Shown piece by piece: positions 56,297 through 64,000 of a DNA stretch of 64,000 bases. The notes under the pieces are model-generated. The model did no database searches and was not told where the DNA came from. It worked only from the letters and a program-made list of their open reading frames with translations. The DNA lies in the NCBI GenBank assembly GCA_037157565.1, contig JAZHRO010000014.1:101897501-101961500 (forward strand), read 5' to 3'. The first letter of the stretch is position 1. Every line of letters starts with the position of its first letter. Position numbers and translations under genes: made by a program. The DNA comes from Thalassia testudinum (taxonomy: Eukaryota > Streptophyta > Magnoliopsida > Alismatales > Hydrocharitaceae).

Positions 56297-58155
56297 GCTA
56301 AGCTTAACCAAAGAGTCATAGGGAGGCCAGCAACTCCCTAAATCAGCCCAAAATTTGTCTGAAAGACCAAAGCTAGCAAGTAGCAGGTCTAAAACCAGTT
56401 ATCTATTCTTTAAATCCCGACTAAAATGTCGTTATTAAATAAATTCCTGATAATTGTATCATTTTTCATCATTAATCAAATAGGCTAACATGTTTACATC
56501 ATTAAGTACAGATTTAACAGATATTCACGTTATCCTCCAACATGTCAGTTTATAGATAATTTCCAATATATGCTAGTGGTCTCATACTATTTAGAATTTA
56601 ATGAACACAACATGATTTATTTCATGGAAAATAGAGTTCGTTTCATGCAAGCAATGATAAGGGTGCATGGAATACTTAGGTCTTATCCGTTCACGTAGAA
56701 TCCAATTAAACCACATTAAAGCACCCAAAATCAGAGTATGACTTCAGAAAAGTCCTGGACTCTGCAAAAGAAAGAGAACATGTGCCAACGAATATGCTAT
56801 TTGCGAAGGGTCACATTAGGTGACACTCGATAATCGAGAAAGAAGATTGAATTAAAGGAAGGGCGAACTGCTCTACCTAACATCACCGGAGGGTCGCAGT
56901 GACTCTGAACCGTGTGAACAGGGCCTAGGGGATATCTCCACGCTCGCCTCAAAATCTGTGCACGCATCGGAGGCAAGATCTAGTTCACACGGACCAAAAA
57001 CTGGGTTGAAAGCACCTAGTCACGTTTTACATTTTTCACTAAAGAAACAATACTAAAAAATGAAAATAAAGTGTACCAACATGTATTACGCTTTGACATG
57101 ATTTGAACGATACCTTATTTGTCAAAATCCGAGGTCAAGAAGACCTCGAACCACTCGAAACAACACGAGGGGTCCTGAACCACCCCTGGACCACTCGGTT
57201 CACGTGAACCGACCCCACTTGCACCGTTACCACGCATCAACGCCTAGTTCGCCTGCACCCACGCATGCGGATTGCACACCACAGCCATTCGATTGCCATG
57301 TGTACGCGATTAATGGTGAAAGTCCTCCCCGGTGTGCTTTCCTCTTTGCACGAAGGCGCATGCGCTCTTAACGTGAGACATGTGTTGTGAATCCACACAC
57401 AGTTGTCGGATCGAACGACCTTAGATCGCCACCATTGCTTCCTTCACAAGAATTGCATAGCTGAATCATAGGGTTTTCGAAATCGTGAATAGGTCCTTAG
57501 GTTTTTGAATTTAGATTTCTAATTGAAATCTAAACTTTTCTCTCTCAATTTCTCTTGGGTTTTTGGGGCTCTAAAGATTAATGATGAATCTAAACCAAAG
57601 GGCACTTATTTATAGACCTAAGTTAGGGTTAGGTTTAGGATTAGTGGAGTGAAATACCTAAAACACCCCTTGGGTTTGGTTCACCTTACATTTAGGTCCT
57701 CTTCAACTTGTTTTGGCCATAACTGGAGCTATGCACCTCGGATTCACACAAAACAAGTGTCATCCTAAAACTTGCGATGAGAGGAATCCAATGGTACCAT
57801 ACATGGTACCCTTTTGATGACTTTTGACTAGTGGTGACTCGAAATACACATTCGCTTGGGTTGGGTCCACCTTACATTTAGGTCTTCTTCAACTTGTTTT
57901 GGCCATAACTTGAGCTATACACCTCGGATTCACGTGAAACTAGTGTTGTCCTAAAGCTTATGATGAGAGGAATCCAAACATACCATACATGGAACACTTT
58001 TGATGGCTTTTGAGTAGGGGTGACTCAAAATACGTATTTTTTGGCAATTTTAAGAGGTGCTTCTACTAGTACCAAACTGCGATCATGTTTATGGTTCAAA
58101 TTGACTCAGACCACTCTGAAATGACTCAAAACCTGGATTTTGGGATGGTACAACA
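56297..58155 (-). mobile_element. 5' LTR of chromovirus A, segment 3
   Basis: Continues the A LTR to its outer end. It includes the undisturbed K target site (56,650-56,690). On the minus strand the LTR starts TGTTGTACCATCCC at 58,155. TATAAATAAG (minus) near 57,610. Followed by TATG, which matches the left flank of A. Confidence 0.85.
57669..58040 (-). repeat. 186-bp tandem duplication in A 5' LTR
   Basis: Two consecutive diverged copies starting CTTGGGTT (57,669 and 57,855), each containing CTTCAACTTGTTTTGGCCAT and a GATGAGAGGAATCCAA phrase. It lies in U3, upstream of the TATA box on the sense strand. The 3' LTR lacks this part, so it cannot be compared. Confidence 0.85.
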
Positions 58156-58159
58156 TATG

Positions 58160-59199
58160 ACCCTAGGATAACCTTTTTCCTATTCCCTAAACCAGCCTCA
58201 CACTAGGACAATCTAATCCTAGAGCCAAAACCTTGGATAGCACTATCCTTATCCCTGTCCCCACCTATCCATAACCCTATCCACCTATCTCTATCCCTAT
58301 TTCACTAGCCTTAACTCAATTCCCCTGCTAGATCCCTAATTAGGCTTTGGCAACCTAAATTGACTCTTCTTGAGTCAATTGGGTTAACCAAGATCCTATT
58401 AGGCTCACCAAGAACTAATTAGGCCAACCTACATTTAATTCGGCCCACACTAACCTATTTGGAGTCACCCACACCTAATTAGACTAGGACCCAACCTAGG
58501 CTAGGTTAACACCACCTATTTCCACCTAAAACCACAACCTTCATCTACAAAATTCAAACACACTAACACCCCTCTACACCCCTTCAACGCAACTCAACCC
58601 CTTGCCACCAAAAGTGGCAATCTCCCTAACCTCCTAAGCCACAAAAAGTGGTGACTAACCTATCCCCTCCCACCATATAAAACCTAAAACCTAAAGGCCA
58701 GTGATTGGCTTCCTCTCTACCACTCCTCTTCCACTGATGCAATAAAGAAGGGAAAAGAAGAGAGGGCATGCCCTTTTCTTCTTCTTCTTCTTTACCACCA
58801 TGGCATAACCTACACCCCGTACACCGTGCATCATCGTGTGCTCATCGTGTCTATTGCATGCATCCACACTCTCCATCTCCATTGGCTTGGTGGTGATAGC
58901 GCCAAGCCCCCACACTGTGATTGCGATGGCATCTTTGACCATTACTGCGCTCTACATCGCCAAGAGGGGGATGCCCTCCATGTGTTTGATTTCTTTTCTC
59001 CTTTGCTTATGATATGCTAGTTGTTTATGAACCTTGGTACTCCCGTTTTAGAGATTTAATAAATGTATCTTGTTTATTTCCTTCTTTGTGGATTGACACC
59101 CACGTCTATACATGGCTCTTTTATAAATGTTTTTGATTTGATTGATGCACGATCGCAACAATGATTCCTTGAATTTTCTTTAGTGCATCCAACCGATCA
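58160..59199 (+). mobile_element. LTR P, right part
   Basis: Continuation of 24,314-24,628 after chromovirus A. Contains CATATAAAAC near 58,674 (TATA), a purine/CTT stretch near 58,740-58,800 and AATAAA near 59,060. Ends CCGATCA before a PBS-like site. Together about 1.36 kb. Confidence 0.6.
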
Positions 59200-59201
59200 A
59201 A

Positions 59202-59219
59202 TGGCGTCATTTCTAGGGA
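59202..59219 (+). promoter_or_regulatory. Decayed PBS after LTR P
   Basis: TGGCGTCATTTCTAGGGA, 13 of 18 matches to the tRNA-Asp complement, two bases after the LTR end. It makes P a 5' LTR rather than a solo LTR. Confidence 0.55.
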
Positions 59220-60133
59220 AGACTAATGGACACCACTGTGTTTTTATTTAATCTCTTAATATCATTCTAGGGCATTTATGTTGCATTAGGTTTGCGTTAG
59301 ATTCAAGTTTTTTACAAAAAAATCACACTCCGATCATGCTCTGGTTTCTTGGCTAATTTAAAAAAATACATTCCGGATGCTACATTGCTCAGAAAAATAG
59401 GAAATTTTTTTTCTAGGTCTATCTTCAAATGAGCTTTCTAACGGTGGGTGTTAGGTCACATTTCGAAAGAGAAAAAAAATGAAAAATCAAATATTGAAGG
59501 GGGGTTGAATCTAATTTTAGATATGTTTTTCGGGGATAGTAGGAAAGTCCAAATTGATCCAAATTGAATGATTTTTTTTTAGAGTTTTCTTTTCAAATGT
59601 AGTTTACTATATAAAATCTCTAAAAATTTTGGGGAAGATGAAGTTGGTTGTTCACACAAATTATTAACAAGAGGTATTTTTGGGTTGTTTGACCCCTTGA
59701 CTTATAAAAATAACTTTCCATATTTAGGCATCAGTTAAAAATCCATGAAAATTATGAGATGCTCTAATTGATAAGGAAACTTTTTGCATATTTTTAGACC
59801 ATTTTGATTTGATTTGGTACCGATTTGATTAATCTTACTTTCTGTTGCACAAGAAATCTAGAATCGATGGGAAAGAGGAGAGGAAAAGAGTGTAGAGAGG
59901 GACTCCCACCAAGCCTGGTTGTGAGCCCACGACAGTAGTAGTAGCATTTGAGGCACGAGGATTATCGTGGACTTGGTCCATAGTTGCGATTCACCCTTGC
60001 GAGACATCTCAATTAATTCCTTGTAGCTTAGTTTAGATTAATTTGGCATAGATTAGACTAGGATTAAGATAGATATTTACTTTTGCACATTATTTAGGCC
60101 CTTGTAACTAAGTGGGGTAGATTCTTCGAGGTT
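59220..60133 (+). mobile_element. Leader fragment of element P
   Basis: AT-rich noncoding sequence without a gene, resembling an Athila-type leader (compare 16,020-16,560). The rest of P is missing to the right, where LTR I and the LINE follow. Confidence 0.5.
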
Positions 60134-61194
60134 TGTTTAAATCACGCAACAAGACATTTAAATTTATAAACTTAGAATCTAAAGAGTCCGAGGTTGTTCG
60201 CAGGAAGCAAATGTGGAACTCACACATTAATCTTCATTTAAAATAGATGAGTACAATCAATTGATCACAATATAACAGATATTCAATCAATGAAACTGAT
60301 TAGATTGATATTCAGTGTAATCTAATGTATTCTCAGAAGATGAAGAAACAAAAAGAATAAAGAGAATCTAAAAAGTGGTGATTTAGATCACCAATTAGGT
60401 ACTCTAATTAAACATGCATCTCATTTTCAAGCTATTCAAATAATCAATACCTTCAATCGATTTAATCAAATGTTAACTTCGTACTTAAATAATGCAACAT
60501 TGCTATCATTAACTTCAATCAGATGACAGGCATATAGCATCAGATGGCTTAAGTGTCAATAGAACACAGTGCCTCATAGAAGGCACGCAAGCACAAGGCT
60601 CTTAAGAGAGCCTTCTCTTCTTCTTCTTCTTCTTCTTCAAGGCCTCTCTCTTTCCTTCAAGCACAGGGCTCCTTCAGAGGCTAAGTGTTGAGAGAGTTCT
60701 CTTCTTCAGTAGAGGGCCATGGCAGAGGATCACACAGAAAAACCCACTCCCCTCTCTCTTAGAGATTCCTCCTCTCTCCTCAAAGACCCAGTGTAATTGG
60801 GTATACGGTCAGGTATTCGAGTCGAGAACAGTGACCAGTCTTGCGGGCGTGTATTGTAGGCGAGGTGTGAGTGGATGGACCCGACCCCTCGTGTTCTTGG
60901 GTGAATAGCTTAGAACACGAATTTGACATATACTCTTTTAGGCACCCTTCACTTCACGATGTGGCACTAAAGTGCCAGGCTTCCTTCGTGCGAGTGCTAC
61001 AGCCAATGATTTGCTCGATTGCAGCTACTGGTGGCTTTGCGTCTTCAATTGGATCTGCATCTAAATATTAGATGTAGTCTGCGTCTCCTGGAAGTGAAAT
61101 TAGGCCTTGAGCTCATCAGAGCACTGCGGACTTGGTCGGAAATGATGGCGGCGACAGTGGTGGACGACAAATACCTGAAACACAAAGGACAACA
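60134..61194 (-). mobile_element. LTR I (minus strand, edges approximate)
   Basis: Related to LTRs H and K. From outer to inner on the minus strand: start near TGTTGTCC (61,194), a CTCGCACGAAGGA phrase, USE/TATA pair, GAA tract (60,600-60,660), TTGCTTCCTGCGAACAACC U5 phrase, and end near 60,134. No convincing target duplication (AGGTT versus TTACG) and no PBS on its inner side. Probably a solo or truncated LTR. Confidence 0.6.
60927..60967 (-). promoter_or_regulatory. snRNA-type USE + TATA pair in LTR I
   Basis: Minus strand GTGCCACATCG (60,957-60,967; one change from the USE core), then exactly 24 bases, then TATATG (60,927-60,932). The USE overlaps a dyad GGCACT-TT-AGTGCC. Confidence 0.65.
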
Positions 61195-61373
61195 TTACGG
61201 CCACGTCAAAGCTTCTCAAAAGATCGGCCTGAGGATGGGGGAGCGATGAGAGGAGAGGAGAGGAGAGAAGAGGAGAGGTCGGCCATGGCGACGATGTGGG
61301 ATGGTCAACATGGAGATCTAGGGCAGGGCAAAGAAGAGATTAAAGAGGGGAAACCCTAAGGGGCAGTAGTTGG

Positions 61374-62642
61374 ATGGGTGGTGGTCAAATAGTGAGGGAG
61401 ATGTGGAGTAGGGTTAACAGAGAGATCGTCTGTTATCGTTGCCGCAAGAGAGGCCACTTGGCGGCGGTTTGCCGATCACCCCTCATCTGCTTGGAGTGTG
61501 GAGGACATGGGCATAAGAGAGATGCCTGCATGAAGACCAGAGGGGGATTTGGATAGGGGATCTTCTGGTGCCCTAGGCCGATGAACAATGTTAGGTTATC
61601 GTCGCCGCTTGATAGATACAAGGGATTTACCATTGACGTCGAAGTCCCAATGTCAGAAGACACAAAGATCTCTGAACTCATGCTTAGAGGTGCTTTGATC
61701 GGGTAGGTGATGACTGGCAGCCCATCGCTAGAATGCATCCAAAAATTGGTAAAGTCCCTTGCACGCTCTATTGAAGGTTGGAAGATCTGTACTCTGTCCC
61801 CTACGAGATTTGTTCTCTTTGATTTGGGTATGATGGATGTGGAGTGACTTCGATTTAAGTCATTTGTGTTTGAGAATTTAACCATGATATGGAGGCTTGT
61901 TTCTCCCTTTGATGGGGCCATATCGGACTGGCCGCCTCAAGGGGTTGGTTCTCGGTCAGGGTCTTTGAAATTCAATGGTCAGCCGCTGCATCTTAGGTCA
62001 AGAAGTGTGGTTGCATTTGCTTTGGCTAGATTTGCGAGTGTGGCTGAGGATGAGGAGATAGGATCGATGGAAGGGGATGGTAGGGTGCTATGTGTTAATG
62101 TGGAGGTTTTCAGAGGAGGTTCAATACCAGAGAAGATCATCCTTTGGTGAGGTGGAAGTTCATGGCTATTACGGCTGAAGTTGGGTGAGGTGGTGAATGA
62201 TTTCTATGAGCAGAAGGCACAGCAAACCTTTGTAGAGGTTGCTAGAGAGGAGCATACTTTGGAACAAGCAGAGCGAGGCACACCTGAGGAGGCTCCTGAG
62301 CTAAAGAAGAGGAAAAACCATCATCATAGGGAGATGGAAGAGGAGGAGATGGCTGTGATGGGGGACGACCAAGTTGCACAAGATGAAGATCAGCCTGTGG
62401 GTGTGCTACAAGAGATACCAGTGAACTCTATGATACAACTTTCCCCTTTCATTGCTAATGAGGACCTGACATTTGGGGTTGGAGCTTCGTCAAAGCCAGC
62501 CTTGGGGAGATCTTCCTATAAATTAAGGCAAAGAAGAAAGAGTGTGGTGTCTAAGAAGGTGGATGAAAATTCCATTGCAATGATAATTAGAGCTAAGCGC
62601 ATTCCTCAAGCAAGCACGAGGGGGTCTCAAAAGGGGAGATGA
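61374..62642 (+). pseudogene. LINE ORF1 (zinc-knuckle RNA-binding protein)
   Basis: One reading frame of about 423 codons with four in-frame stops (near 61,554, 61,705, 61,841 and 62,148), so a single decayed gene rather than three. Two CCHC knuckles lead: CYRCRKRGHLAAVC (61,431 on) and CLECGGHGHKRDAC (61,488 on), for RNA binding. The middle (IQKLVKSLARSIEGWKIC, FENLTMIWRLVSPFDG) recalls the DUF4283-type domain of plant LINE ORF1. That domain usually precedes the knuckles, so the order here looks reversed. An acidic/basic tail with VAREEHTLEQ and KKRKNHHH follows. Ends TGA overlapping the ORF2 ATG. Confidence 0.75.
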
Positions 62643-63430
62643 GAGTTTTCTCCTGGAATGTGGGTGGGTTGCATGATAACATTCGAAGAGCCTCACTTAT
62701 GAGATACTTAAGGGAATGGGATATTGAGTGTGATCTCATTCAAGAAATGCATATTGAATGTGAAAACAACTCCATGTAGACTGATTTGAAGAGGAATGGG
62801 TACGCTGGCTGTGTGGCTCTAGAGGCACATGGGAGAGCTGGAGGGATGGCCTTTTCGTGGAAGAAGACATGCTTAGAAATGATTGAAGTTATCAAATCTA
62901 GGCATGCTATCTCCTCTCGGTGTAAGAAGATCCAAGGGGAGATGGAATGGCTAATCATAGGTGTCTATGGGCCGTGCGTTGCTAGCAGCCCATCAGAACT
63001 TTGGGAGGATTTGTCAGAACTTGCTAAACACTCACAGGGGCTCCCATGGTTGATAGGGGGTGACTTCAACTGCACCTTGACAGAGACGAACAGACTGAGT
63101 GGGCTAATGGATAATGCCTCCCTCAGGTTCCAGCTAACAATACAAGAGCTGGAGCTAAATGAGTTTCCTATTGCTGGGGTGGAGTTTACTTGGAGAAGTC
63201 GGAATGACTCATGCTCGAAATTGGATAGATTCTTCAGGAATGCGGATTTGATGGAAAAATTCCAATTATCCTCGGTGGCAGGTCTGGAGCGTCCCTTTTC
63301 AGACCACACTTCGTTTGTCTGGGACAGGGGAGACAACATCCATGTTGGGTCCTACTTTAAACTTAGAAAATCTTTGCTTAGAGAATCGAGGTTCCATGAA
63401 ATGGTTGAAACTTGGTGGAGGTCCAATTAG
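62639..63430 (+). pseudogene. LINE ORF2 endonuclease domain
   Basis: APE-type endonuclease that nicks target DNA for target-primed reverse transcription. Starts MRVFSWNVGGL (Asn of the WNVGG motif), with QE (LIQEMH), GGDFNCTL, FTWRSRNDSCSKLDRFF and the SDH motif RPFSDHTSFVWD all present. In-frame stops at 62,777-62,779 (TAG) and 63,428-63,430 (TAG) inactivate it. ATG chosen because the WNVGG motif follows at once and ORF1 ends there. Confidence 0.88.
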
Positions 63431-64000
63431 GTCGAGGGCACTGCAACTATCAAGCTGGCTACAAAGCTTGCATCAATGCGTGCCATGTTGAAAGAATATG
63501 GATCCACAGTGGCTATGCTGAGAGACCAAAAGCGCAGTGAAGCTCTTGTAGTAGTATAGCGGCTGGACATTAAGGAGGAGTCTACCACTCTGACCGATTA
63601 GGAGCTGCTGGATAGAAAAAAATGCTAGGAGATCGTGGCTGAGGAAGACTTAAAAAGGGAAATGGATTGGCACGAGCGTTCACGTCAACTTTGGCTCAAA
63701 GAGGGGGATGCCAATACCAAATATTTTCACTTAGCAGCTAGCGCACGAAGAAGACATAATCTTATATCCTCCATTGTTGTGGATGGGCAGGAAACATCAG
63801 ATCTACATGAAATCAAAGCTGCAGCTGCCAGATACTTCAGGGACACTTCTTGGGCTGCAGGAAGGGGGGTGTGGAAGATGGCAGGAGCAGTCTTTCCTTG
63901 AATTTCTATACAACAGGCTGACAATTTGGTGATTCCCATCTCTAAAAAGGAAGTCCTGGAAGCTCTTCATGATTTGAATAATGAAGGATCGCCAGGTCCA
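63431..64000 (+). pseudogene. LINE ORF2 linker and start of reverse transcriptase
   Basis: Same frame as the endonuclease, with stops near 63,557, 63,599, 63,626 and 63,899. Contains the conserved pre-RT signature SRQLWLKEGDANTKYFHLAASARRRHNLISSI and the RT start ISKKEVLEALHDLNNEGSPGP. The catalytic FADD region is outside the window. Confidence 0.85.

Larger units (their letters stand above)
61195..64000 (+). mobile_element. L1-type LINE (runs off window)
   Basis: Non-LTR retrotransposon on the plus strand: ORF1 with zinc knuckles, ORF2 with APE-type endonuclease and the start of reverse transcriptase. The 5' end is not certain (61,195-61,373 is unassigned leader with GGAGA repeats near 61,250-61,275). 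The 3' part lies beyond 64,000. Confidence 0.88.

Overview
The window looks like repeat-only nuclear DNA from a flowering plant with a large genome, such as pericentromeric or other heterochromatin. I found no host protein gene, rRNA or tRNA gene. The evidence is the element mix: Athila-type and chromovirus-type (Tekay/Del-like) Ty3/gypsy elements, a SIRE/Maximus-like Ty1/copia gag, and an L1-type LINE. All are nested in one another, with primer-binding sites that match plant tRNA-Asp or initiator tRNA-Met. The species cannot be named from this sequence.

Left part (1-24,313). Element H (1-1435, minus) enters from the left; only its leader, PBS and 5' LTR are seen. It abuts the 3' noncoding region of an Athila-like element B (minus, 1436-18,299), which has gag, PR, RT, RNase H and INT in order plus a 5' LTR. 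B's integrase is split by a complete non-autonomous element J (plus, 2934-9893). B itself lies in the gag region of a copia element M (minus, 18,304 to about 21,528). A solo LTR, E (21,529-22,975, target-site duplication AGGCT), separates M from a plus-strand Athila gag-PR remnant, N (about 22,981-24,313).

Right part (24,314-61,194). LTR P (plus) is split into 24,314-24,628 and 58,160-59,199 by a minus-strand chromovirus A (24,629-58,155, duplication (A)TATG). Inside A are: complete element K (plus, 25,810-35,593, duplication GGTAC), a truncated element G (36,567-40,521, minus) whose LTR holds solo LTR D (duplication GTTAT), solo LTR F (44,137-46,312, duplication CCCAC), and solo LTR L (46,382-56,296). 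L contains complete element C (minus, 47,272-54,922, duplication CTAAG). The deepest chain is P > A > L > C. A further minus-strand LTR, I (about 60,134-61,194), precedes a LINE (61,195-64,000) that runs off the window.

All recognisable pol genes are dead, with stops, frameshifts and catalytic Asp-to-Asn changes. J, K and C have no pol genes. J and K each carry one long acidic ORF of unknown function, and C carries a decayed one, so they presumably depended on autonomous Athila-type relatives with tRNA-Asp PBSs. The most interesting signals are: (1) a plant snRNA-type USE plus TATA pair with 24-26 bp spacing in the LTRs of K, H and I; (2) a GACGTC palindrome shared by several unrelated LTRs; (3) the unknown acidic ORFs, followed by conserved hairpin and G-run modules and duplicated 3' motifs; (4) an ATGA stop/start overlap between the two LINE ORFs.
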